Source: Prochlorococcus marinus str. MIT 9201 | GTDB taxonomy: Bacteria > Cyanobacteriota > Cyanobacteriia > PCC-6307 > Cyanobiaceae | Length of the DNA: 64,000 nt | Reading direction: 5' to 3' | Assembly (NCBI RefSeq): GCF_000759955.1 | Contig: NZ_JNAL01000005.1 | Coordinates: 81,956-145,955, forward strand | In this document: piece by piece, positions 38,324 through 46,155 of the stretch | How the letters are laid out: the number at the start of each line of letters is the position of its first letter | Numbering within the stretch: the stretch's first letter is position 1 | The notes under the pieces: model-generated | Told to the model about the DNA's origin: nothing | Seen by the model: the letters and a program-made list of their open reading frames with translations, nothing else | The model's database searches: none | Made by a program: the position numbers and the translations under genes

Positions 38324-39478
38324 TTGGAGTTACTTCTCGATAGTCTTTTTAATGGTGTTGCAATCGGATCTGTACTGCTTGTTGCTGCATTAGGCCTAGC
38401 AATTGTTTTTGGTCTTATGGGTGTAATAAATCTTGCTCATGGAGAACTGATGATGCTTGGGGCTTACACAACATACGTAACACAATTAATTTTTAAATTA
38501 CCTATATTAAAACCTTTCTACAATTCGTACATAATAGTTTCAATTTTTCTTGCTTTTATTGTAAGTGGAGTAGTGGGAATTCTTCTGGAAAAAACCATAA
38601 TAAGGAAGCTTTATGGAAGTCCACTAGAAACACTTCTCGCAACATGGGGTGTAAGCTTAATTCTTCAACAATTTGTCAGAAGTGTACCTTTAGCTTATGG
38701 GACAGGTCTGGTTATAAGTCTATTAATTGGTTTATTCTTGCCATCAACATTCCCTTACAAAATAAAAGAATCAATAAATTTTAAATATTTTAAATTTAGT
38801 TCTTGGATATTTGCTGCTTTAACTGGAGTTCTTTCTGGTAGTCTGATTTCTTCTTCAGTAAGCAAACTTAGTAGAGCAAGTGCTCGTAATGTTGATGTAA
38901 CAGCACCCTCATGGATGAGAGGTCAAGTAGAAATCATTGGCACTACATTTCCTAAAACAAGATTAATGATAATTATCATTACTTTAATCTCTGTAATAGC
39001 AATAACATTATTTCTTAATCAAAGTGCTTGGGGGATGCGCATAAGAGCCGTAACACAAAACCGAAAAATGAGTGATTGCCTTGGTATATCTACTGAAAAA
39101 GTGGATATAATTACTTTTGGAATTGGATCTGGTTTAGCAGGAGTTGCTGGGGTAGCAGTATCTCTTTTAGGTTCTGTAGGACCAAATGTTGGAGGAAACT
39201 ACATAGTTGGTTGTTTTATGGTTGTAGTGCTTGGAGGAGTAGGAAATTTATTAGGAACAGTACTTGCTTCATTTGGAATAGGAATAATGACTGATTTAAT
39301 TGGAGCTGGAAGGCTCTTATCAATATGGCCAGATATGCCTTTACCTTTATCAAACACAATCAACTTTTTTGCAACAACAAGTATGGCAAGAGTAATGATA
39401 TTTGCACTTATTGTTATATTTTTACAATTTAAACCTACAGGTTTATTTCCTCAAAAAGGAAGGATGGTTGAAAACTAA
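38324..39478 (+). CDS. urtB: Urea ABC transporter, permease UrtB
   Basis: UrtB is one of the two membrane subunits of the urea importer. The 384-residue protein has about nine hydrophobic segments. Its opening, ELLLDSLFNGVAIGSVLLV and GLMGVINLAHGELMMLGAY, is the LivH/UrtB family signature, and QNRKMSDCLGIS is the EAA-like loop that contacts the ATPases. The start is TTG at 38324. It ends in TAATG, sharing one base with the urtC start. Confidence 0.95.
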   Translation: MELLLDSLFNGVAIGSVLLVAALGLAIVFGLMGVINLAHGELMMLGAYTTYVTQLIFKLPILKPFYNSYIIVSIFLAFIVSGVVGILLEKTIIRKLYGSPLETLLATWGVSLILQQFVRSVPLAYGTGLVISLLIGLFLPSTFPYKIKESINFKYFKFSSWIFAALTGVLSGSLISSSVSKLSRASARNVDVTAPSWMRGQVEIIGTTFPKTRLMIIIITLISVIAITLFLNQSAWGMRIRAVTQNRKMSDCLGISTEKVDIITFGIGSGLAGVAGVAVSLLGSVGPNVGGNYIVGCFMVVVLGGVGNLLGTVLASFGIGIMTDLIGAGRLLSIWPDMPLPLSNTINFFATTSMARVMIFALIVIFLQFKPTGLFPQKGRMVEN

Positions 39479-40608
39479 TGTCCTTAAGTAAAATAAAATT
39501 CAATAAAAAAATAGTATTGTCATTTTGGGTAATATTAATAGCTCTTATTATCGCGGCACCAACTATACTACCTGTATTTAGATTAAATCTTCTCGGTAGA
39601 TACTTATCATTATCAATAGTTGCACTCGGAGTTGATCTTATCTGGGGCTATACAGGTTTATTAAGTCTTGGACAAGGTATATTTTTTGCACTTGGTGGAT
39701 ATTGCGCAGCTATGTATTTACAAATAAACAGTTCTTCTGAATTTCCAAATAATATTCCTGAATTTTTTGCTTTATATGGTGTTGAAAAGTTACCTTTTTT
39801 CTGGGAACCATTTAGATCGCCAGTTTTCACATTCTTCGCTATTTGGATAATTCCTGCATTGGTTGCAGGTTTAATTGGATTTCTTGTTTTCAGAAATAGA
39901 ATCAAAGGTGTATATTTTTCTATACTCACTCAAGCCTCTCTCCTTGTTTTCTTTAATTTTTTTAATGGTCAACAAAAACTTATAAATGGAACAAATGGAC
40001 TAAAAACAGATGTAACCCAATTTTTTGGACAGATGGTAGGTTCTGAGTCCATGCAAAGAATCTTTTTTTGGCTAACCGCCATACTAGTAATAGCCGCATG
40101 GTTTTTTGCAAAGTGGGTTGTTAAGGGAAGATTTGGAAATATTCTTATAGGAATACGAGATGATGAACCGAGAGTTAGGTTTACAGGATATAACCCAGTG
40201 ATATTTAAAACAATAATATTTTCTATCGCTGGTGGACTCGCCGGAATTTCAGGAGCTTTATACACCGTTCAATCTGGAATAGTATCCCCTCAATTTATGA
40301 CTGTTCCGTTTTCTATAGAAATGGTTATCTGGGTTGCAGTCGGAGGAAGAGGGACTTTGTTAGGAGCAATATTAGGAGCAGTTTTCATAAACTATGCAAA
40401 AAGTCTAGTTAGTGAAGCTTTACCTGCTAGCTGGATGTTCATTCAAGGGGGGTTATTTATCTTAGTCGTCACAGCATTGCCTGAAGGTGTTTTAGGATGG
40501 CTTCAAGGTGATGGCCCTAGAAATCTACTTCAAAGATTTGGTTTAAAAAGGAAGATTGAAACCTATCCAAGCTTAGAAGTTAACAATAAGGAGGGGAATA
40601 ATGAATAA
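39478..40608 (+). CDS. urtC: Urea ABC transporter, permease UrtC
   Basis: UrtC is the second membrane subunit (LivM type). The 376-residue protein has about ten hydrophobic segments, with DLIWGYTGLLSLGQGIFFALGGY (core YTGLLSLGQGIFFALGG) near the start and the coupling motif GIRDDEPRVRFTGYN. Translation begins at ATG 39478, overlapping urtB by one base. Its last 8 bases overlap urtD, so the genes are translationally coupled. Confidence 0.95.
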   Translation: MSLSKIKFNKKIVLSFWVILIALIIAAPTILPVFRLNLLGRYLSLSIVALGVDLIWGYTGLLSLGQGIFFALGGYCAAMYLQINSSSEFPNNIPEFFALYGVEKLPFFWEPFRSPVFTFFAIWIIPALVAGLIGFLVFRNRIKGVYFSILTQASLLVFFNFFNGQQKLINGTNGLKTDVTQFFGQMVGSESMQRIFFWLTAILVIAAWFFAKWVVKGRFGNILIGIRDDEPRVRFTGYNPVIFKTIIFSIAGGLAGISGALYTVQSGIVSPQFMTVPFSIEMVIWVAVGGRGTLLGAILGAVFINYAKSLVSEALPASWMFIQGGLFILVVTALPEGVLGWLQGDGPRNLLQRFGLKRKIETYPSLEVNNKEGNNE

Positions 40609-41350
40609 TAAAAATCTTCTAAATTTGATAGATATCACTGTTAGTTTCGAGGGTTTTTTAGCTCTCAACAAACTTAATTTAAATTTAAGGAAAGGAGAAT
40701 TAAGAGCTGTAATAGGACCCAACGGCGCAGGTAAAACAACATTTCTTGATGTAATAACTGGAAAGGTTAGGCCAACAAAAGGTGAAGTGATTTTCAAAGG
40801 TAAATCTTTAGTAGGTAGAAAGGAACATAAAATAGCCAGACTTGGAGTTGGAAGAAAGTTCCAAAGTCCAAGAATCTTTGAAAATCTAACAGTTAAAGAA
40901 AATCTTGAAATATCGGTGACGACTCCTAAAAGTCCCCTAAACCTTATAAATAAAAGTATAAAGGATGAGCAGCTTAATGAGATTGAACGTCTTATGAAGA
41001 TTGTTAATTTAGGTCAAAAAGTTGATTCTAAAGCTGGATCTTTATCACATGGTCAAAAACAATGGCTAGAGATAGCCATGTTGGTAGGACAGAAGCCGGA
41101 TTTAATGTTAGTAGATGAACCTGTTGCTGGTTTAACTGATGAAGAAACTGATCTTACAGCTGATTTATTAAAATCTTTATCAGGTGAAAATACCGTAGTG
41201 GTAATAGATCACGATATGGAATTTATAAGAAGACTTGATAGTAATGTTTCAGTATTAAATCAAGGAACAGTATTATGTGAGGGAACGATGGAAACCATAC
41301 AAAAAGACAAAAAAGTTATTGATGTTTATTTAGGAAGACCTGAGGACTAG
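40601..41350 (+). CDS. urtD: Urea ABC transporter, ATPase UrtD
   Basis: UrtD is one of two cytoplasmic ATPases (LivG type) powering urea uptake. Walker A is GPNGAGKTT (about residues 38-46), the signature LSHGQKQWLEIAM (about 150-162), Walker B LMLVDEPVAGLT, and the switch His is in IDHD. 249 residues is standard. ATG at 40601 lies inside the end of urtC, and urtE follows after 2 bases. Confidence 0.96.
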   Translation: MNNKNLLNLIDITVSFEGFLALNKLNLNLRKGELRAVIGPNGAGKTTFLDVITGKVRPTKGEVIFKGKSLVGRKEHKIARLGVGRKFQSPRIFENLTVKENLEISVTTPKSPLNLINKSIKDEQLNEIERLMKIVNLGQKVDSKAGSLSHGQKQWLEIAMLVGQKPDLMLVDEPVAGLTDEETDLTADLLKSLSGENTVVVIDHDMEFIRRLDSNVSVLNQGTVLCEGTMETIQKDKKVIDVYLGRPED

Positions 41351-41352
41351 TT

Positions 41353-42063
41353 ATGGAAAATTTACTGGAAATAAAATCGTTAAATACTTATTATGGCGAG
41401 AGTCACATTCTTAGAGATGTAGATTTAAATGTTAAATCAGGAGAAATGGTTTGTTTGATTGGTAGAAATGGAGTTGGCAAAACAACTTTATTGAAATCAC
41501 TAATTGGCTTGTTAAAACAAAAAAAAGGCGATATTTATTTGATTGGTGAAAATATCAATAGAAAAGCACCTCATCAGAGGGCTAGAAAAGGCATGGCTTA
41601 TGTCCCTCAAGGGAGAGAAATTATTCCATATCTATCAGTAGAAGAGAATCTTATGCTTGGAATGGAGTCTCTACCGGGTGGATTATCTAAGAACAAGAAA
41701 ATAGATCCATTTATTTACGATCTCTTCCCAATCCTCAAAGATTTTCTTCAAAGGAAAGGAGGAGATCTTAGTGGAGGACAACAACAGCAATTAGCTATTG
41801 CAAGAGCATTGCTAGGCAAACCTCAACTTCTATTACTTGATGAACCAACGGAAGGTATTCAACCGAATATAGTTTTAGATATTGAAAATGCAATTAATCA
41901 GATAATTAGAGATACAGGAATTGGAGTTTTATTAGTTGAACAACACTTACATTTTGTAAGACAAGCCAATAGATATTATGCCATGCAACGCGGCGGTATT
42001 GTTGCTAGCGGAAATACTAGTGAGTTGAGTCAAGCAGTTATAGATAAGTTCTTAAGTGTTTAA
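41353..42063 (+). CDS. urtE: Urea ABC transporter, ATPase UrtE
   Basis: UrtE is the LivF-type ATPase of the urea importer. Walker A is GRNGVGKTT (about residues 38-46), the signature LSGGQQQQLAIARALL, Walker B LLLLDEPTEGIQ, and the switch His in VEQHLHF. 236 residues is the normal size. It begins with ATG 2 bases after urtD and closes the operon. A small minus-strand gene lies 32 bases beyond its stop. Confidence 0.96.
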   Translation: MENLLEIKSLNTYYGESHILRDVDLNVKSGEMVCLIGRNGVGKTTLLKSLIGLLKQKKGDIYLIGENINRKAPHQRARKGMAYVPQGREIIPYLSVEENLMLGMESLPGGLSKNKKIDPFIYDLFPILKDFLQRKGGDLSGGQQQQLAIARALLGKPQLLLLDEPTEGIQPNIVLDIENAINQIIRDTGIGVLLVEQHLHFVRQANRYYAMQRGGIVASGNTSELSQAVIDKFLSV

Positions 42064-42095
42064 ATAAATTATTTTAGATTACTAAAAACTTTTAT

Positions 42096-42275
42096 TCATT
42101 TTTCGCATCTTATAAGGTCTATGCTGTTTGGATGTTCATTAATATACTTATTAAATTCCATTGCCAGTGTTCTAGCCTCGTAAGCGTCAAAAGCATAAAA
42201 ACAATTTTCTAATCTTATATTTTGAAAATCACGGTAATGCACTGTATATGGTTTCAACATATTATTTTTACTCAT
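42096..42275 (-). CDS. Small soluble hypothetical protein
   Basis: A 59-residue frame begins with ATG at 42275 and contains MLKPYTVHYRDFQNIRLENCF, then FDAYEARTLAMEFNKYIN (core YEARTLAMEFNKYINEHP) and ends IDLIRCEK. Two Cys are present and no membrane segment. Codon use and the balance of residues look real, whereas the longer opposite-strand frame at 42222-42410 looks like chance. No family recognised. Confidence 0.6.
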   Translation of the reverse strand: MSKNNMLKPYTVHYRDFQNIRLENCFYAFDAYEARTLAMEFNKYINEHPNSIDLIRCEK

Positions 42276-42410
42276 TTTAATTTCCTAAAAGGTAATTATA
42301 TATATTTCAACAATGCATATATCCATAAATTTAAAGCACAACTTTTGTTGTTATCAAAATATATTGACTTAAATTATGTATTTAAAAATACTTTATTAAA
42401 ACAAAAGTAA

Positions 42411-42527
42411 TTAATCTATTTTTTTTCTATTTTTTGAATCTTGCTTTTTACCTTCTATTAAAAAAACAAATTTTGATAAAATATAACCAAAAACTGGAAC
42501 CCAAAACTTTTCATAAAAAAATTTCAT
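42411..42527 (-). CDS. Small basic hypothetical protein
   Basis: This 38-residue frame starts at ATG 42527: an aromatic/hydrophobic stretch (FYEKFWVPVFGYILSKFVF, about residues 3-21) leads into a strongly basic tail (EGKKQDSKNRKK). It could be a peripheral membrane micro-protein. The gap to the 59-residue gene downstream is 135 bases. Only its composition and open frame support it. Confidence 0.35.
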   Translation of the reverse strand: MKFFYEKFWVPVFGYILSKFVFLIEGKKQDSKNRKKID

Positions 42528-42531
42528 AAAA

Positions 42532-42705
42532 TTAAGCAGCTAATGATTCGTTATCATCAATTTCAGTTTTATTAATGCTCTTCAAATCAATAGAATTAAA
42601 TAAATGTTGTATGAGCAAAAAATCAAGTTCCCCTTTCAACAAATTAACATCGGATGAGAGTAAATCATCAACAAAATCATCAAAAGTATCTGAAAAAAGA
42701 TTCAC
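42532..42705 (-). CDS. Small acidic hypothetical protein
   Basis: A 57-residue frame starts with GTG at 42705. It is acidic: NLFSDTFDDFVDDLLSSDV, then LLKGELDFLLIQHLF (a likely amphipathic helix) and a polar DDNESLAA end. It ends 4 bases before the 38-residue basic frame. An acidic and a basic micro-protein side by side could be partners, but that is speculation. No family recognised. Confidence 0.4.
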   Translation of the reverse strand: MNLFSDTFDDFVDDLLSSDVNLLKGELDFLLIQHLFNSIDLKSINKTEIDDNESLAA

Positions 42706-43105
42706 AATTAAAAATTTATTTTTGCTATTATCTTCGCATTAACAATAAAAGTCAACCAAATTTATATATTAATTTTTAAATTTTTTTGAAAATTAATGAA
42801 TAAAGACTAAAAAATTAAATAATAAATTTAAACAAGCTAAACAAAAGATTTATATCAAGCTTAGGTTTTTTTAATTGAATTTCATTTAACTTACTTTTCT
42901 TAATTTTATATCTCTCCTGATTAGCGTTAACAAAACCACGACGCACAGATATACAAAAAAAAAATTTTTTATAGTTAATCACCAAACAATTTAATTTATA
43001 GAAAGACTATTGATGTGCTAATTCGAAAAGGATCACTTAAAAGATTTTTAAACGCGATAAATTTTTCATAGCAATCAAATTTGCTATTTATGTTTATTTT
43101 AAATA
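42706..43105. other. AT-rich low-density interval of 400 bases
   Basis: No convincing gene, RNA or repeat is seen here. The only candidate is a GTG-started 55-residue minus-strand frame at 42815-42982 (INYKKFFFCISVRRGFVN then a Lys-rich part), which lacks any supporting signal and includes a run of ten identical bases. The interval separates the small genes after urtE from the hypothetical gene at 43106. Confidence 0.6.
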
Positions 43106-43420
43106 TTATTTTTTAATTAACTCGAAGTAACCATTTTTATTTAATAAGTACTTATCAAACCAAAGGCTTAGTAGATTGTCTAATCCTATTCCATTCATTT
43201 TATTTATTTGCGAAGTCTTATAGTCTGAGAGTGCAAGCAATAAATACGGAAAAATCATATCAGAAACCCCTTTTGGCAGTTTTTCTAAAGGCACTCCATG
43301 CGCTCTATCCCATAAAATTTGCATGTCCTGAGAGAACAAAGAACTCCAATAGCTAAAATTACAATATAACTTGTCTGGAGGAAGGAGATTTACTGATAAA
43401 ACTGGGAGAGATGAATTCAT
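43106..43420 (-). CDS. Hypothetical protein
   Basis: The 104-residue protein starts at ATG 43420. It has no signal peptide or membrane segment. Aromatic-rich stretches stand out: KLYCNFSYWSSLFSQDMQILW and SDMIFPYLLLALSDYKTSQ (cores YCNFSYWSSLF and FPYLLLALSDY). It could be a small soluble helical protein. It lies downstream of the RHH regulator gene on the same strand with a 122-base gap. I recognise no family. Confidence 0.65.
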   Translation of the reverse strand: MNSSLPVLSVNLLPPDKLYCNFSYWSSLFSQDMQILWDRAHGVPLEKLPKGVSDMIFPYLLLALSDYKTSQINKMNGIGLDNLLSLWFDKYLLNKNGYFELIKK

Positions 43421-43542
43421 ACGAATGAATACCTTAAAGATTAATTGAAATTTGTTTTTATGAAATGGTGAATAATTTTAATAAGTAAATACCCTATAAA
43501 TACAAATAAAATTTAACGCACAGTACAGCACTTTGCAATACT

Positions 43543-43944
43543 TTAATAAGTTTTATACTTATCCATCATTTCTTGAAATTTAAGGAATGATAAAAATTTT
43601 TTATATGTTTGCAAGTCAAAAACCTCCTGATTTGCCTCATTTAAATGGGTTGATTTACTAGTAATAAAATGATTCCCTAATTTATTATCAATTGAGAATT
43701 TGGGATTATCTATAGAGTCACCTGAATTACCAGATAAGTTTTGTGAATTATTGTTATTTAGCTGATATGATTGAGTTGCTTTGCCTTTCTTTTTATTAAA
43801 AATACCTCTTATAGAAAGTGCTTCTTCCACCAAAATACTTATAATTTTTGAATTACTTAAATTGTTCTCTATGCTCAATTTATCAATTAACATCAAAACA
43901 TCTTCTCGAGGAATAAAACCAACTCTTTTTTTCTTGGTAGGCAT
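43543..43944 (-). CDS. Ribbon-helix-helix DNA-binding protein
   Basis: The N-terminal 50 residues of this 133-residue protein read as a ribbon-helix-helix fold. KKRVGFIPREDV is a basic beta-strand with the start of helix A, and LMLIDKLSIENNLSNSKI and SILVEEALSIRG supply helix A and helix B. The middle is Asn/Ser-rich and disordered, and the C-terminal 30 residues form an amphipathic helix (TYKKFLSFLKFQEMMDKY). RHH proteins repress promoters as dimers. An inverted repeat lies directly upstream, so autoregulation is plausible. The target genes are unknown. Confidence 0.7.
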   Translation of the reverse strand: MPTKKKRVGFIPREDVLMLIDKLSIENNLSNSKIISILVEEALSIRGIFNKKKGKATQSYQLNNNNSQNLSGNSGDSIDNPKFSIDNKLGNHFITSKSTHLNEANQEVFDLQTYKKFLSFLKFQEMMDKYKTY

Positions 43945-43963
43945 ATAAAAATTAATTAAGGTT

Positions 43964-43997
43964 CAGCACTTGACTGTAATAAGTGTTGCACTATATT
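43964..43997 (+). promoter_or_regulatory. Promoter with inverted-repeat operator next to RHH gene
   Basis: CAGCACTT (43964-43971) and AAGTGTTG (43981-43988) form an inverted repeat with one G-T mismatch around a 9-base spacer. It covers the -35 hexamer TTGACT (43970-43975), and a -10 hexamer TATATT (43992-43997) follows after 16 bases, a near-consensus sigma-70 promoter for the gene at 44022. The RHH regulator starts 20 bases to the left on the other strand. A half-site CAGCACTT recurs at 43526-43533, behind the regulator gene. Confidence 0.6.
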
Positions 43998-44021
43998 CAT
44001 TATAAGTCAATTATAATACTA

Positions 44022-44171
44022 ATGATTTTACCAACGACCTTACTCTTAGGAGCCCTTGGATATCTTTTCTATACCTCAAAAAGAGAACTTTCACTAGAAC
44101 ACCATGACTCTATAGAAAACCAAAAAGAGAATGATGATTTGTATAAAGATTTGGAAGATCTATTTATTTGA
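44022..44171 (+). CDS. Small membrane-anchored protein
   Basis: The 49-residue protein starts at ATG 44022 with a hydrophobic helix (ILPTTLLLGALGYLFY) and a polar acidic tail (ELSLEHHDSIENQKENDDLYKDLEDLFI, core HDSIENQKENDD). I prefer this ATG over the GTG at 43983, because the predicted promoter (TTGACT/TATATT) would begin transcription near 44004, downstream of the GTG. It is divergent from the RHH gene and probably under its control. No family recognised. Confidence 0.6.
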   Translation: MILPTTLLLGALGYLFYTSKRELSLEHHDSIENQKENDDLYKDLEDLFI

Positions 44172-44265
44172 AATTACTGAATAGATATTAAAGAACTTTG
44201 TTTCTTGACTAAAGATTTACAAAACCTTAAACATTATTAAAATTAGAATATAGATATAAAAATCA

Positions 44266-44562
44266 ATGACTGTTCATCAAGATTACGAAATAAAAATCAA
44301 TCTAAATGAATTGATTGAGAAGAGAATTCCGTGTTGTGATTTACTTCATCCGGATCATTGTCTAACAGAAAAACAAGTCTCTGAGATTGCACATGATATT
44401 CGTATGGATTTAAATTTGCATGATCTTTATAAGCAAGTTGATCAACACATCATGAATTATGTAAATGCAGCTGGTATTGACAACAAAGATCATTGGGTTG
44501 AACCTCATCTTCCAGATTTGGAAAGAGACTTAAAAGAAGAAGTTGGTATAGAATTTGATTAA
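44266..44562 (+). CDS. Hypothetical soluble protein with His/Cys-rich centre
   Basis: This 98-residue protein starts at ATG 44266. It contains KRIPCCDLLHPDHC, a short Cys/His cluster that could bind metal or simply be structural, then ISEIAHDIRMDL-like helix KQVSEIAHDIRMDLNLHDL (core SEIAHDIRMDL) and an acidic C-terminus (DLERDLKEEVGIEFD). No membrane segment. It is 94 bases downstream of the small membrane protein gene. Family unknown; conserved in close relatives is likely but not shown. Confidence 0.7.
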   Translation: MTVHQDYEIKINLNELIEKRIPCCDLLHPDHCLTEKQVSEIAHDIRMDLNLHDLYKQVDQHIMNYVNAAGIDNKDHWVEPHLPDLERDLKEEVGIEFD

Positions 44563-44582
44563 TTTTTTTTCTACAAAAAAGA

Positions 44583-44726
44583 TTAATATATATATTTTTT
44601 TTCTAAATCATCTATTAATTTATAAATACTTTTAGCTGACCTCTTTCTTTTTTTTAAAATTGTAAAAACTATAAATCCAATTAATACTGTAAAAATAGGT
44701 GTGAAAATAATAATCTCATGATTCAT
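44583..44726 (-). CDS. Small membrane protein, unrecognised
   Basis: A 47-residue frame begins with ATG at 44726. One helix (about residues 4-24, HEIIIFTPIFTVLIGFIVF) is followed by a strongly basic stretch KKRKRSAK and the tail DDLEKKYIY. The basic residues just after the helix suggest an anchor with a cytoplasmic tail. It lies between two plus-strand genes in the accessory zone. Confidence 0.5.
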   Translation of the reverse strand: MNHEIIIFTPIFTVLIGFIVFTILKKRKRSAKSIYKLIDDLEKKYIY

Positions 44727-44895
44727 AACCACATAACAGAAGTATATTATTTAAGTTATTAAAAAGTTTGGATCAATAAAATAGGTACTTTATACAAATA
44801 ATTCACTATAAACAATTAAGATTTTTTATAAAGAAGTTAAAGAACAAAAATTTTTTGTAAATTATGTAGATACTAATTTTAATTCAATAAAAATA

Positions 44896-45078
44896 ATGTT
44901 TAATTCTTTTGCCTTAACAGTAACTGAGATGGGGATCGGTAAAATAGAGTTAGCAATTATCGGCGCAGTAATTTTAATATTTCCAATTTTATTTATTTAT
45001 GCATCTAAAAACCTTGATGCTAAGGGAGTTTTCGAATGGATGATGGAGAAACCCAATGATTGGATAGGTAAAAAATAA
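44896..45078 (+). CDS. Small membrane protein, unrecognised
   Basis: The 60-residue protein starts at ATG 44896. After FNSFALTVTEMGIGK comes a helix (IELAIIGAVILIFPILFIYA, about 17-36) and a polar end with FEWMMEKPNDWIGKK. It stands alone: 169 bases from the previous gene, and it converges on the exported-protein gene at 45102. Single-helix proteins like this are frequent in Prochlorococcus. No function assigned. Confidence 0.65.
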   Translation: MFNSFALTVTEMGIGKIELAIIGAVILIFPILFIYASKNLDAKGVFEWMMEKPNDWIGKK

Positions 45079-45101
45079 GACTTTAACAATTTTCATTTTT
45101 T

Positions 45102-45443
45102 CTAGTTAAATTTTAAATTCTCTAAATTGCTAATAGCAAAATCATAAACCTGGCAATTATTTTCTAAATCATTAACTATTGAATTTTTTAGAAGAGAATA
45201 ATCTATTAACTTATTGAGTTTATTATTTTTAAATTCCTTATTAGTTTCCCCAATAGCAAATGCCAAAGCTCCTTCATAAGAAATACCAAATTTAGTAGTG
45301 TTGCAATAAGTTCTAGTAAACTTGTTAGATATTTTTTTAGTATACTTTTCAAGAGTTTTAGAAGAAGTATCTAATGAGTAAACTGGACTAGTAAATAGAA
45401 GAAGCAAAGTTAAAATAAATATCGTAAAAACTCTTTTGATCAT
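45102..45443 (-). CDS. Small exported protein, unrecognised
   Basis: The 113-residue protein has a clear signal peptide (KRVFTIFILTLLLLFTSPVYS, cleavage about residue 23). The mature part is Lys/Asn-rich with two Cys (TYCNTTKFG and NNCQVYDF) that may form a disulfide, and a predicted helical middle (SYEGALAFAIGETNKEF). It starts at ATG 45443. Likely periplasmic or thylakoid-lumenal. No family recognised. Confidence 0.7.
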   Translation of the reverse strand: MIKRVFTIFILTLLLLFTSPVYSLDTSSKTLEKYTKKISNKFTRTYCNTTKFGISYEGALAFAIGETNKEFKNNKLNKLIDYSLLKNSIVNDLENNCQVYDFAISNLENLKFN

Positions 45444-45803
45444 AATATTTCATAAATTGCAAATTTAATATAGTTTAGAATTTAACTCTGCCGACTATGT
45501 TTTATTAAAAATATAAAAATTTTTAAACCAAAACAACTATTTCATATTTTGGAAGATAAAAACTCTCTAAATGAGTATTTTATAGTTTGAATTTTTTTTG
45601 GTAGTTTTTTTAAAAAACGCCTAAATGCTTTTTGCATAGCAAAAAATCATTATCAATAATTAATAGATAACAAATAATATTTTGGTATTCAATAAATAAT
45701 TATCCAAAAATAAGTAAATTTTTTATTAAATATATGTTTTGAGCTATGGAAATGTATTTAAACATGAATTAATGTCTAATTAAGTATTAAATAAAAAATT
45801 AAT
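45444..45803. other. Intergenic region of 360 bases
   Basis: No gene is seen. A short hairpin, TTTTTGC-ATA-GCAAAAA, lies at 45629-45645 and could terminate or be chance in AT-rich DNA. Directly next to it ATCATTATC (45646-45654) matches one half of the Fur consensus, but the other half is not conserved. The region serves as promoter space for the exported-protein gene (minus) and the 64-residue gene (plus). Confidence 0.6.
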
Positions 45804-45998
45804 ATGGCACTTCCAGAACTTATTTATGCTCCTATAGATGGCGGAACAATTCATAGATATGAAATAAGTGGTGGTAAGAGAAAATTCTTAAGATTTATAG
45901 GTTGTTATTTGGGTCAATGCAATTTCCACAAAAATATTGATGATGCTATTGATTACATAAAAAATTTAAAAGAATCCCAAAAGATACAAAAAACATAA
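45804..45998 (+). CDS. Small soluble hypothetical protein
   Basis: This 64-residue protein starts at ATG 45804 and reads ALPELIYAPIDGGTIHRYEI, then KRKFLRFIGCYLGQCNFHK and DDAIDYIKNLKESQ (cores APIDGGTIHRYE, GCYLGQC). The GCYLGQC pair of Cys separated by four residues is its only notable feature. It has a rather well-balanced composition, which favours a real gene. No family recognised. Confidence 0.65.
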   Translation: MALPELIYAPIDGGTIHRYEISGGKRKFLRFIGCYLGQCNFHKNIDDAIDYIKNLKESQKIQKT

Positions 45999-46155
45999 AA
46001 TAAAGATACACAGATACGACAGAGAATCAAAATTTTTCAATAACTATATAATTATTGCTACAAATAATAGAGAATTTTCTTTTTATAAGAAATTGATTAT
46101 TTACTTGGGTTATAGTTCCGAAAGATAAACAGTCAATTAAAAAAGAAATTAATTT

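Noticed and set aside
42222..42410. Plus-strand 62-codon frame
   Set aside because: It lies largely opposite a more plausible 59-residue gene and its composition (runs of aromatic and Asn residues) looks like AT-rich chance.
42815..42982. GTG-started 55-residue minus-strand frame
   Set aside because: It includes a ten-base homopolymer and has no membrane helix, motif or neighbour support.
43983..44021. GTG start giving a longer version of the small membrane protein
   Set aside because: The predicted transcription start near 44004 lies downstream of it; the ATG at 44022 fits better.
45646..45654. ATCATTATC as a Fur box
   Set aside because: Only one half matches; the full 19-base comparison gives about 11-12 matches, near chance in AT-rich DNA.
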